Part shown: in pieces, positions 34,976-42,990 of the stretch
Layout: the number at the start of each line of letters is the position of its first letter
How positions within the stretch are numbered: position 1 is the first letter of the stretch
DNA from: Pseudomonas sp. LBUM920
GTDB taxonomy: Bacteria; Pseudomonadota; Gammaproteobacteria; Pseudomonadales; Pseudomonadaceae
Direction of reading: 5' to 3'
NCBI RefSeq assembly: GCF_003852315.1
Contig: NZ_CP027762.1
Coordinates: 4,879,501-4,943,500, forward strand
Length of the DNA stretch: 64,000 bases
The notes under the pieces: model-generated
Database searches by the model: none
Told to the model about the DNA's origin: nothing
What the model saw: the letters and a program-made list of their open reading frames with translations, nothing else
Made by a program: the position numbers and the translations under genes

Positions 34976-35968
34976 ATGGGGGGCTTTATCGACATGCAAC
35001 AGCTGCACGATGAGTTGCTCACCCATCTCATCAAGACCCTGACGCCTGCGCAGATCAAGCAGCTGGAACCGCACCTGGCGCCGCTGATCCAGAACGCCGC
35101 CCAGGCGGTGGCCGAAGACTTGATCGCCTATGCCTACCGCGACCCGGCGTCACGCGGGCGCGGCGAGTTGATTCTGGAATCCTATGCCTCGTTCAAGGCC
35201 GTGCTGTTTTACCGCCTTGCGCACCTGGTATGGCATTTCCCCGATCAAACCAATGGCGAGTTTTCGCGCATGGCTCTCAAGCTCAGCAACCAGGGCAAAA
35301 TTCTCTCTGGAGCCGAGATCCATCCCGCTGCGCGCATAGGCCGGCGCTTCGTGCTGGACCACGGTTACGGCACAGTGATCGGCGAAACCTGCGAGATCGG
35401 CAACGACTGCTACATCCTCTGCGGCGTAACACTGGGCGCCCGCGGGATCGCCAACAACCCGGATGGCAAACGCCACCCACGTCTGGGCAACAACGTTGAG
35501 GTCGGCGCCGGCGCCCGCGTGTTGGGTTATGTGCTGATCGGCGACAACGTGTTTATCAGCCCTTCGTGCGTCATCACCCAGGACGTGCCTGCAGGGACCA
35601 AGGTCAAGGTGGTCAATCAGGTTCAACTGCAGAAAAACGATGAGTCAGACCACAGCAACTACCTCGGGGCGTTTGCCCTGGACGAGCGTTTGCACGTGGT
35701 CGGCGAAGTGAATGCCAGCCACAAGGTCACGGTGCTCGACGCCGACTTTCACCCGTTACAGGGGCTGATGCTGGAGCCCACCGTGAAAGAGCGGCATCAC
35801 CTGCAGTTTCGCCTGCGCCGCCTGGATGTCGGCGAGCAGCTGCCACGCTTGCCGCTGAACCTGAAAATCTGCGGGCCGGAATTTGAAATCACCCTGCTCT
35901 CCCCCCCTGGCTTGAGTGCGATGGTGCGCCACCTGTTGCAAGCCAGCCCACTGATTGTCGGAGGTTGA
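34976..35968 (+). CDS. Serine O-acetyltransferase-like protein with extra C-terminal domain
   Basis: The 330-residue protein has an N-terminal helical part, then a left-handed beta-helix of the CysE type (GAEIHPAARIGRRFVLDHGYGTVIGETCEIGNDC, GARGIANNPDGKRHPRLGNNVEVGAGARVLG). It should make O-acetylserine for the enzyme encoded just upstream. After about residue 220 it carries a further 110 residues (from DESDHSNYLGAF) that I do not recognise and that ordinary CysE lacks. I chose the ATG at 34976, with GGGGG upstream; the frame is open earlier within the previous gene. The next gene starts two bases after its stop. Confidence 0.85.
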   Translation: MGGFIDMQQLHDELLTHLIKTLTPAQIKQLEPHLAPLIQNAAQAVAEDLIAYAYRDPASRGRGELILESYASFKAVLFYRLAHLVWHFPDQTNGEFSRMALKLSNQGKILSGAEIHPAARIGRRFVLDHGYGTVIGETCEIGNDCYILCGVTLGARGIANNPDGKRHPRLGNNVEVGAGARVLGYVLIGDNVFISPSCVITQDVPAGTKVKVVNQVQLQKNDESDHSNYLGAFALDERLHVVGEVNASHKVTVLDADFHPLQGLMLEPTVKERHHLQFRLRRLDVGEQLPRLPLNLKICGPEFEITLLSPPGLSAMVRHLLQASPLIVGG

Positions 35969-35970
35969 AC

Positions 35971-36702
35971 ATGTCTGTGCACACCATGGAAACCCTGGCG
36001 CTGTTCGACAGCGCGCCCTACCAGAATGCCTTCAGCGCGCGGGTAATTGCTGTCAGCGAACACGGCATTGCCCTGGAGCACACGCTGTTCTACCCCACCG
36101 GCGGCGGCCAGCCGGGCGACACCGGGCACCTGACACTGGCCGATGGCACGCGCGTCGAGGTGATCGGCACCGTACGCGACCCAGTGCTGCGTTCGATCAT
36201 CTGGCATCAAGTCGAAGAGTGTCCGCCGCAGTTGACTGCCGGGGTCCAGGTGGACGCGGGTCTGAACTGGGAGCGCCGCTACCAGCATATGAAGATGCAC
36301 ACCTGCCTGCATTTGCTGTGCTCGATCATTGATGCCCCCGTCACCGGTTGCAGCATCAGCGCAGACAAAGGCCGGCTGGATTTCGACTTGCCGGAAATGA
36401 CCCTCGATAAAGACAGCATCACCCGCGACCTCAACGCCCTGATTGAGCAGGCACACGTGGTGAAAACCCTGTCGATGCCCGCCTCGGAGTACTCAACCCT
36501 GCTGCAGATCACCCGTACCCAGGCGGTAGCGCCCCCGGTGATCCAGGGTTCGGTGAGGGTAATTGAAATCGCCGGCATCGATATCCAGCCATGCGGTGGC
36601 ACCCATGTGATCAACACCGAGGAAATCGGCCGGGTGTTCTGCGAGAAAATCGAGAAGAAGAGCAAGCACAACCGCCGGGTGATCCTGCGGTTCGAGGGAT
36701 AG
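35971..36702 (+). CDS. AlaX-type alanyl-tRNA editing protein
   Basis: The 243-residue protein matches the editing domain of alanyl-tRNA synthetase: FYPTGGGQPGDTGHL, the zinc motif HMKMH (with THxLLH-like TCLHLL) and the second zinc motif CGGTH. AlaX proteins hydrolyse wrongly charged tRNA, usually Ser- or Gly-tRNA(Ala). A perfect GGAGG lies 6 nt before the ATG at 35971. As last gene of an operon that seems to make and export an amino acid, it may protect the cell from charging of that product onto tRNA. Confidence 0.88.
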   Translation: MSVHTMETLALFDSAPYQNAFSARVIAVSEHGIALEHTLFYPTGGGQPGDTGHLTLADGTRVEVIGTVRDPVLRSIIWHQVEECPPQLTAGVQVDAGLNWERRYQHMKMHTCLHLLCSIIDAPVTGCSISADKGRLDFDLPEMTLDKDSITRDLNALIEQAHVVKTLSMPASEYSTLLQITRTQAVAPPVIQGSVRVIEIAGIDIQPCGGTHVINTEEIGRVFCEKIEKKSKHNRRVILRFEG

Positions 36703-36713
36703 ATCAACCCTGA

Positions 36714-36750
36714 CGCGGCCCGTATGGGGTGCCCCCATACACGGCCGACG
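36714..36750. terminator. Hairpin between the converging AlaX and coiled-coil genes
   Basis: GTATGGGG (36722-36729) pairs with CCCCATAC (36733-36740), and the flanking GGCC sequences extend the stem with one interruption. There is no T run, so termination efficiency is unclear. Confidence 0.5.
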
Positions 36751-36761
36751 CGGTGCAGCCC

Positions 36762-37652
36762 TTATTGCTTTTGCTCGCTGATTTTCTTGCTCAAGGCTTC
36801 GATCTGCGCCTGAAGCTGCGCAACCACGGCCTTGAACTGCGCTTCCATCTGATCAAGCCCAGCCTGGAGCTGGGCGTTTTCGCTCATGAGTGCTTCGACG
36901 TCACGCGCAGAAGTCGCGTCTGGCTCATCGCTCGGGACCGGCGTTGAGTCATTCGCGGGCGCAGTTGCTTCGGGTGACGGACCCGGCTCAGCGGAATTGT
37001 CCGGCTCAGAAGGCACCGCGTTCTGAGGCGTGCCAATCGCGTCAATGCGTTGAGCCAAGCCCTGAATTTGCTCTTGCAGTTGCTGAATCACCGTCTTGAG
37101 CTCCCCGAAAAACGCTAAGACTTCCTGACGAAACGCTTTGCTCTCACGGTTCAACGCTTCAAGGCTTTGAGCCTGGCCCGGATCAGTCCCCGATGGGTCC
37201 TGTGTAACCGGCGTAGCCTGCGGCGGCGCAGTGCGCTGCTCACCTGCAGAACGGTTCTGCGGCGCAGCCTCAGGCTCATTCGAGGAGGGTTGAGTGGTAT
37301 TGAGTTGCTGAGTCAGGTCGACGACTTGCTGTTGGAGGCTCTGGATCTGCGGCCCAACCTCGGCGGCAAACCCCTGGAACTTGGCACGAAGCGCTATATT
37401 TTTTTGCGTCAGTTCTGCCAGCAAGTCCGTTGCCTCCGAGCCCTGTGAAAGTGGCGGGTTCACGATGGCGCTATGACTTGAGAACTGGCCGCGCTGCTCG
37501 GGCGTCATCGCGGGACGCAGCGGCGCCGAATCGGGCGGGGTACTGGTGCGTTCGGATGCGCGGGCGCTGTCCTGGTAGCTGATGGGCGAGGGCTTTTGAG
37601 GCTGTTCATAGCCAACCGTGTAGGGTGCTGGTCGAGTGTTTACGCTAGTCAT
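36762..37652 (-). CDS. Unknown protein with three coiled-coil repeats; candidate type III secreted protein
   Basis: The 296-residue protein has no domain I recognise. Three related segments of about 43 residues (77-119, 163-205, 251-293) share the pattern L-x(4)-x-L-x(4)-F-x-x-E and end in a Gln-rich LQxQ stretch; all should form coiled coils. They are separated by Pro/Thr/Glu-rich linkers. The first 50 residues hold seven serines, the first 12 have no acidic residue and position 4 is valine: all three rules for Pseudomonas type III signals are met. A sequence like an HrpL promoter lies 78 nt upstream. No secretion genes of the Hrp type are in the window. There is no signal peptide or membrane helix. 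Confidence 0.8.
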   Translation of the reverse strand: MTSVNTRPAPYTVGYEQPQKPSPISYQDSARASERTSTPPDSAPLRPAMTPEQRGQFSSHSAIVNPPLSQGSEATDLLAELTQKNIALRAKFQGFAAEVGPQIQSLQQQVVDLTQQLNTTQPSSNEPEAAPQNRSAGEQRTAPPQATPVTQDPSGTDPGQAQSLEALNRESKAFRQEVLAFFGELKTVIQQLQEQIQGLAQRIDAIGTPQNAVPSEPDNSAEPGPSPEATAPANDSTPVPSDEPDATSARDVEALMSENAQLQAGLDQMEAQFKAVVAQLQAQIEALSKKISEQKQ

Positions 37653-38045
37653 AGGGACCTTCCCGGATTCAGATAGTGGAGGGGTGATTGCCGATTCGAA
37701 GGCCTGCGTTCGCACGCCGTCTGGTTACCTGATTGGCGTTTCTCTGAAAGAGGGTTCCGGAACCGTAGGGCGGGTAAGTGGCTATTTGTATCTCAGGCAA
37801 AAAACAGCGGTGTCTTGCGGTTGCGTCAGGGCGCACGCCCGGTGCACCACCCCATAAGCCGCAGTTCGTACAGGAAACTGACAGCAAATTTATGTGCTTG
37901 TAACATTCAGAAACGTACAATCCCGCCAGCAACGCCTCGTTGCCCCTGACTCACGAAAACAGCGCCCGCCCTTCTCGGTGGGTCATTCGTGCAGCAGCTA
38001 AGCTCACTCCCATCACGCCCCTGAACGCTGCAGGACTGACTGCCT
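37653..38045. other. Divergent intergenic region between the coiled-coil gene and the ABC permease
   Basis: I see no convincing gene in these 393 bases. The reading frames are short and lack Shine-Dalgarno sequences. It holds the HrpL-like site at 37730-37758 for the leftward gene. For the rightward ABC operon I could not identify a promoter. Confidence 0.6.
37730..37758 (-). promoter_or_regulatory. Candidate HrpL-type (hrp box) promoter
   Basis: On the minus strand GGAACC is followed after 16 nt by CCAATCA. The P. syringae hrp box is GGAACC-N15/17-CCACNNA, so all fixed bases but one agree. The distance to the coiled-coil gene's ATG is 78 nt. The GGAACC is half of a 12-bp palindrome GGTTCCGGAACC, which could instead be an operator. 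Confidence 0.5.
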
Positions 38046-39791
38046 ATGAACAGAGTGTTTCGTCACTATTTACCGGCGTCCACGCTGCGCTTGCTGCCCA
38101 ATCGCTGGGATTTGGTCGCCTTGCCGTTGGTGATCGGCTTTTTATTGTTTTTCTCAATTACCGCGCGGGAAACCTGGGCACCGATCGCCACGTTGCAAAG
38201 TGAAGTCATCTCCCTCGACCCGGCCAACCTGCCGGAATACGCCATGCGCACCACCCTGCGCATGCTGGCGGCGATGGTCGCCGCGCTGGTCTTCACCCTG
38301 TTGTACGGCACCCTGGCCGCCAAAAGCCGGCGTGCCGAGAAACTGCTGGTGCCGGTGCTCGACATCCTGCAATCGGTGCCGGTGCTCGGCTATATCTCGT
38401 TCACCGTGACGTTTTTCCTGTTGCTGTTTCCCGGGCGTGTACTGGGCGCCGAGTTCGCCGCGATCTTTGCGATTTTCACCAGCCAGGCCTGGAACATGAC
38501 GTTCAGTTTCTACCAGTCGCTGCGCATGCTGCCCCACGACCTGGTTGAAGTGTCGACCAACCTGCGGCTCTCCGGCTGGCAGAAGTTCTGGAAGCTCGAC
38601 GTGCCCTTCGCCATGCCCGGGCTGGTCTGGAACATGATGATGAGCATGTCCGGCGGCTGGTTTTTTGTGGTCGCCTCCGAAGCCATTACCGTCGGCGACA
38701 AGACCATCACCCTGCCGGGCGTGGGTTCTTACCTGGCCCTGGCCATTGCCCAGAAAGACCTGCACGCCGTGGGTTACGTGATCCTGGCGATGATTGTGGT
38801 CATCCTGATGTATGACCAGTTTCTGTTCCGCCCGCTGGTGGCATGGGCCGACAAGTTCCGCATGGAGACCACGGCCTCTCAGGGCGCCGCGCCGCAATCC
38901 TGGCTGTTGAACCTGATCCAGCGTACGCGCGTGGTTCAGCGCATCCTGCGCCCGATCATCCGTGCCATCAGCCGTATCGGTAACAAGCGTTTCAGCCTTG
39001 CGGGCGGTGCGCTCAAGGCATTGCCGGCAGAAACACCGAAGGCGTCAAAAGTGATCGATTGGGTGTGGGGCACACTCATAGCGCTGCTGGCCGCGTATGC
39101 GCTGTATCACATCGTGCAGTACGTCGGCACCGAAGTGACCTTTGCCGAGGTCGGCCATGTGTTCGTATTGGGCCTGATCACGCTGCTGCGGGTAACCGGG
39201 CTGATTCTGATCGCATCACTCATCTGGGTGCCGCTGGGCGTGATGATCGGCCTGCGCCCCAGCCTGGCGGAGAAAATCCAGCCCCTGGCGCAGTTCCTCG
39301 CCGCCTTCCCGGCGAACCTGCTGTTCCCGGTATTCGTCATCGTGATCCTGCACTACAAGCTCAACCCGGACATCTGGCTGAGCCCGCTGATCGTGCTGGG
39401 CACCCAGTGGTACATCCTGTTCAACGTGATCGCCGGGGCCAGCGCGTTTCCCAATGACTTCAAGGAAGCTGCCGCCAACTTCCGCATCCGCGGCTGGTTG
39501 TGGTGGCGCAAGGTGATGCTGCCGGGGATCTTCCCCTATTACGTTACCGGGGCCATTACCGCTTCGGGCGGCGCGTGGAACGCCAGTATCGTTTCCGAGT
39601 ACGTGTCCTGGGGCCAGGACAACGTGGTCGCCCACGGGCTGGGCGCCTACATTGCACAGACCACCGCCGCCGGCGACTTCCCGAAAATCGCCCTGGGCGT
39701 GGTGGTGATGTCGATCTTTGTGGTGGCCTTCAACCGCGCAGTCTGGCGGCCGATGTACGCCCTGGCTGAAAACAAACTTCGCTTGAATTGA
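38046..39791 (+). CDS. ABC transporter permease with two fused permease domains
   Basis: The 581-residue membrane protein has two binding-protein-dependent permease domains in one chain, each with its own EAA-type loop (EVSTNLRLSGWQKFWKLDVPFAMPG, and EAAANFRIRGWLWWRKVMLPGIFPY). The type resembles nitrate/sulfonate/taurine permeases. The ATPase gene follows after 14 nt. No substrate-binding protein gene is present here, so the substrate cannot be told. Confidence 0.9.
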   Translation: MNRVFRHYLPASTLRLLPNRWDLVALPLVIGFLLFFSITARETWAPIATLQSEVISLDPANLPEYAMRTTLRMLAAMVAALVFTLLYGTLAAKSRRAEKLLVPVLDILQSVPVLGYISFTVTFFLLLFPGRVLGAEFAAIFAIFTSQAWNMTFSFYQSLRMLPHDLVEVSTNLRLSGWQKFWKLDVPFAMPGLVWNMMMSMSGGWFFVVASEAITVGDKTITLPGVGSYLALAIAQKDLHAVGYVILAMIVVILMYDQFLFRPLVAWADKFRMETTASQGAAPQSWLLNLIQRTRVVQRILRPIIRAISRIGNKRFSLAGGALKALPAETPKASKVIDWVWGTLIALLAAYALYHIVQYVGTEVTFAEVGHVFVLGLITLLRVTGLILIASLIWVPLGVMIGLRPSLAEKIQPLAQFLAAFPANLLFPVFVIVILHYKLNPDIWLSPLIVLGTQWYILFNVIAGASAFPNDFKEAAANFRIRGWLWWRKVMLPGIFPYYVTGAITASGGAWNASIVSEYVSWGQDNVVAHGLGAYIAQTTAAGDFPKIALGVVVMSIFVVAFNRAVWRPMYALAENKLRLN

Positions 39792-39805
39792 CGGGATTCG
39801 CTGTG

Positions 39806-41125
39806 ATGAATACCAATACCGAACACGCTGCTGATACCCCGCAAATCTACTCGCTGAAAAACGTCAACCGGGTTTTCGGCAAGGGCAAAGACGAGCTGCA
39901 AGTGCTCAGCGGCGTGGACTTGAGCCTGCACGAAGGCGAGATCGTCGGCATGCTCGGGCGCTCCGGCTCGGGCAAGTCCACCTTGCTGCGCATCATCGCC
40001 GGGCTGATTCAGCCGTCGTCGGGCGAAGTTCACTACAACGGCGTACCGCTCAACGGCCCGGCCGAAGGCGTGGCCATGGTGTTCCAGACCTTTGCGCTGT
40101 TCCCCTGGCTGACCGTGCTGGAAAACGTGGAAGCCGGCCTGCAAGCCTTGCAAGTCGAGCGCAAGGAAAGCCGCCGCCGTGCCCTGGCCGCCATCGACCT
40201 GATCGGCCTGGACGGGTTTGAAAACGCCTACCCGCGCGAATTGTCCGGCGGCATGCGCCAGCGCGTGGGCTTTGCTCGTGGCCTGGTGGTTAACCCGACG
40301 CTGCTGCTGATGGACGAACCGTTCTCGGCCCTCGACGTGCTCACCGCCGAAACCCTGCGCACCGACTTGCTGGACTTGTGGAGCGGCAAGCAACTGCCGA
40401 TCAAATCGATCCTGATCGTGACCCACAACATCGAAGAAGCGGTGCTGATGTGCGACCGCATCCTGGTGTTGTCGTCCAACCCTGGCCGCGTGGTCGCCGA
40501 AATCAAAGTGCCATTCGCGCACCCGCGCAACCGCCTGGACCCGACCTTTCGGCAAATGGTCGACGACATTTATGCCTTGATGACCGACCGGCGCAGCGCC
40601 GACGCCAAAGGCATCCCCGAGTTGAAAATGGGCAGCCTGCTGCCGGAAGTGTCGACCAACCTGATGGCCGGCCTGATCGAAACCCTCGCCGCCGAGCCTT
40701 ACAACGGCCACGCAGGTTTGCCCACGGTGGCCGAGCGCCGTTTGCTGGAAGTGGACGATTTATTCCCGGTGGCCGAGATGCTCGAGCATTTGGGTTTCGC
40801 CGAACTCAAGGGCGCCGACATCACCCTTACCGACGCCGGCAAACTGTTCGCCGACTACGGCACCCAGGAACGCAAAACCCTGTTCGCCGAGCATTTGATC
40901 CGGCACGTGCCACTGGCCGCGCGCATTCATCAGGTGTTGCTTGAGCGCAGCGGGCACCGCGCGCCACGGGTGCGCTTCGAGCAGGAGCTGGAGGACTCGA
41001 TGACCGAAGCCTTTGTGCAGAAAACCCTGGAAAGCGTGGTGGCGTGGGGCCGGTATGCGGAGATTTTCTCCTATGACGACCATACCGAGACCTTCAGCCT
41101 GGATGATGTGGAAGGCAGTATGTAG
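39806..41125 (+). CDS. ABC transporter ATP-binding protein with C-terminal AAA-associated domain
   Basis: The 439-residue protein has Walker A GRSGSGKST, Q-loop FQTFALFPWLTV, signature LSGGMRQR, Walker B LLLMDEPFSALD and the switch histidine in VTHNIEEA within the first 260 residues. The remaining 180 residues form a winged-helix-like, AAA-associated domain seen in some nitrate/sulfonate-type ATPases. It powers the permease encoded just upstream. The ATG at 39806 is preferred to a TTG at 39788. Confidence 0.9.
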   Translation: MNTNTEHAADTPQIYSLKNVNRVFGKGKDELQVLSGVDLSLHEGEIVGMLGRSGSGKSTLLRIIAGLIQPSSGEVHYNGVPLNGPAEGVAMVFQTFALFPWLTVLENVEAGLQALQVERKESRRRALAAIDLIGLDGFENAYPRELSGGMRQRVGFARGLVVNPTLLLMDEPFSALDVLTAETLRTDLLDLWSGKQLPIKSILIVTHNIEEAVLMCDRILVLSSNPGRVVAEIKVPFAHPRNRLDPTFRQMVDDIYALMTDRRSADAKGIPELKMGSLLPEVSTNLMAGLIETLAAEPYNGHAGLPTVAERRLLEVDDLFPVAEMLEHLGFAELKGADITLTDAGKLFADYGTQERKTLFAEHLIRHVPLAARIHQVLLERSGHRAPRVRFEQELEDSMTEAFVQKTLESVVAWGRYAEIFSYDDHTETFSLDDVEGSM

Positions 41126-41150
41126 GGCACTTAAGCGAACACCCATCAAA

Positions 41151-41240
41151 ATGTGGGAGCTGGCTTGCCTGCAATGCAGGCAATTCGGTCTTTCAGATAC
41201 ACCGAGGTGATGCTATCGCAGGCAAGCCAGCTCCCACATT
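41151..41240. repeat. REPIN (two inverted REP elements)
   Basis: TGTGGGAGCTGGCTTGCCTGC at the left is mirrored by its reverse complement at the right, with about 45 bp between. It lies between the ATPase gene and prpD, which end towards each other. Confidence 0.85.
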
Positions 41241-41274
41241 GATTGGGTTTACACAGTGAGTGTTGTGGTGGTGT

Positions 41275-42759
41275 TTAGACCACAAACAGGTCCACAAATC
41301 GATTCACCGGCGTAGCCTCAAGCCGCGCCTGATCCTTGCACAACGCAAATATCTCGTCACTGCGCTGCGCGGTAAACCGTGTGGCCAGGTTGGCCTTGAA
41401 CTTGTCTTCCAGCAGTGGAATGCCATCCACCCGACGCCGACGATGGCCAATCGGGTACTCAACCGCCACCTGCTCGGTGCTGGAACCATCCTTGAAAAAC
41501 ACCTGCACCGCGTTGGCGATGGAGCGCTTGTCCGCCTCCAGGTATTCGCGGCTGTAGCGTGGCTCTTCGACGATCACCATCTTCTGGCGCAATTCATCGA
41601 TGATCGGGTGGGCCGCGTGAAACGCGTCCTCGTACTGCTCGGCCACCAGATTGCCGAAGGCCAACGGCACCGCGGTCATGTATTGCAGGCAGTGGTCGCG
41701 GTCGGCGGCGTTGGCCAACGGGCCGACCTTGGAGATGATGCGAATCGCCGACTCGTGGGTGGTGATCACGATGCGCTCGATTTCATGCAGGCGAGCTTTG
41801 ACCTGCGGGTGCAATGTCACTGCGGCTTCGCAGGCGGTTTGCGCATGGAATTCGGCGGGGAAACTGATCTTGAACAGTACGTTTTCCATCACATAAGTGC
41901 CGTAGGGCTGCGACAGGCGGAACGCGCGTTTGTCCTCAGGCTTGAGCGCCAGGTCGTTGTTGGTGTGACTGAACAGCACGTCATAGAAGCCCCACTGCGG
42001 CGCACTCAACACACCCGGAATGCCCATCTCGCCGCGCAAGGCGATATCGGCCAGGCGCACGCCACGGCTCGACGCATCCCCGGCGGCCCAGGATTTGCGC
42101 GAACCGGCGTTTGGCGCGTGGCGGTAAGTGCGCAGTGCCTGGCCGTCGACAAACGCATGGGACAACGCCGCGAGCAACTGCTCGCGGTTGGCGCCCATCA
42201 GCTTGGCGGTGACCGCCGTGGAGGCGACTTTCACCAGCAACACGTGGTCGAGGCCGACACGGTTGAAGGAGTTTTCCAGGGCGATCACGCCCTGGATTTC
42301 GTGAGCCATGATCATCGCTTCCAGCACCGCGCGCACGGTCAGCGGCGCGTCGCCATTGGCCACGCGCTTTTGCGAAAGGTGGTCGGCCACGGCGAGGATG
42401 CCGCCGAGGTTATCCGAAGGGTGGCCCCATTCGGCGGCGAGCCAGGTGTCGTTGTAGTCGAGCCAACGCACGATGCAGCCGATGTCCCAGGCGGCTTTGA
42501 CCGGGTCCAGGCGGAACGAGGTGCCCGGCACGCGCGCCCCGAACGGCACGACGGTGCCCTCCACGAGTGGCCCCAGGTGTTTGGTGCACTCGGGAAAACG
42601 CAGGGCCAGCAGGCCACAGCCGAGGGTGTCCATCAGGCAGTGGCGGGCGGTGTCCAATGCGGCCTGGGAGTCGATGCGGTAATCGAGGACATAATCGGCG
42701 ATGTCCTGCAGGACCTGGTCGTAGTCGGGGCGGTTGTTCTGGTCGACGTTGGCGCTCAT
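41275..42759 (-). CDS. prpD: 2-Methylcitrate dehydratase PrpD (MmgE/PrpD family)
   Basis: The 494-residue product starts MSANVDQNNRPDYDQ and has the family landmarks DTLGCGLLALRFPECTKHLGP, RWLDYNDTWLAAEWGHPSDNLG, GVIALENSFNRVGLDHVLLVKVAS and KSWAAGDASSRGVRLADIA. PrpD dehydrates 2-methylcitrate in propionate breakdown. In this operon AcnD and PrpF can do the same step, so PrpD may be partly redundant. It is the last gene of the prp operon, 231 bp after prpF with a REPIN between. Confidence 0.95.
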   Translation of the reverse strand: MSANVDQNNRPDYDQVLQDIADYVLDYRIDSQAALDTARHCLMDTLGCGLLALRFPECTKHLGPLVEGTVVPFGARVPGTSFRLDPVKAAWDIGCIVRWLDYNDTWLAAEWGHPSDNLGGILAVADHLSQKRVANGDAPLTVRAVLEAMIMAHEIQGVIALENSFNRVGLDHVLLVKVASTAVTAKLMGANREQLLAALSHAFVDGQALRTYRHAPNAGSRKSWAAGDASSRGVRLADIALRGEMGIPGVLSAPQWGFYDVLFSHTNNDLALKPEDKRAFRLSQPYGTYVMENVLFKISFPAEFHAQTACEAAVTLHPQVKARLHEIERIVITTHESAIRIISKVGPLANAADRDHCLQYMTAVPLAFGNLVAEQYEDAFHAAHPIIDELRQKMVIVEEPRYSREYLEADKRSIANAVQVFFKDGSSTEQVAVEYPIGHRRRRVDGIPLLEDKFKANLATRFTAQRSDEIFALCKDQARLEATPVNRFVDLFVV

Positions 42760-42867
42760 GGCAGTTCTCCAAACAGTTAGGGGTTGTTCCATCCTCAGGG
42801 TCAGGGTTGATCATGTGTTGGCAGGTCTGAGTGCCTGCTTATAAGTGTTGGGTAGCGCTCAGGCCCT

Positions 42868-42974
42868 TGTGGGCGCGGGCTTGCTCGCGAATGCAGTGGG
42901 CCCGTCAACTTATGTGTAGCTGACACACCGTATTCGCGAGCAAGCCCGCTCCCACACAAGCCGGCTCCCACAGG
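42868..42974. repeat. REPIN plus a partial third REP copy
   Basis: TGTGGGCGCGGGCTTGCTCGCGA and its inverse TCGCGAGCAAGCCCGCTCCCAC enclose about 45 bp. A fragment GCCGGCTCCCACAGG follows. It lies between prpF and prpD. Confidence 0.85.
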
Positions 42975-42990
42975 GGTTCAGTGCCGGGGA

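Noticed and set aside
37759..37781. A rightward hrp box for the ABC permease, using the other half of the GGTTCCGGAACC palindrome
   Set aside because: At 15 to 17 nt from that GGAACC there is no CCAC-like -10 sequence on the plus strand.
37669..37932. An 87-codon minus-strand frame upstream of the coiled-coil gene
   Set aside because: It covers the HrpL-like site, has no Shine-Dalgarno sequence and is not recognisable.
41260..42780. A 506-codon plus-strand reading frame opposite prpD, with similar long frames opposite acnD and prpF
   Set aside because: The minus-strand genes are clear members of known families. The plus-strand frames are shadows.
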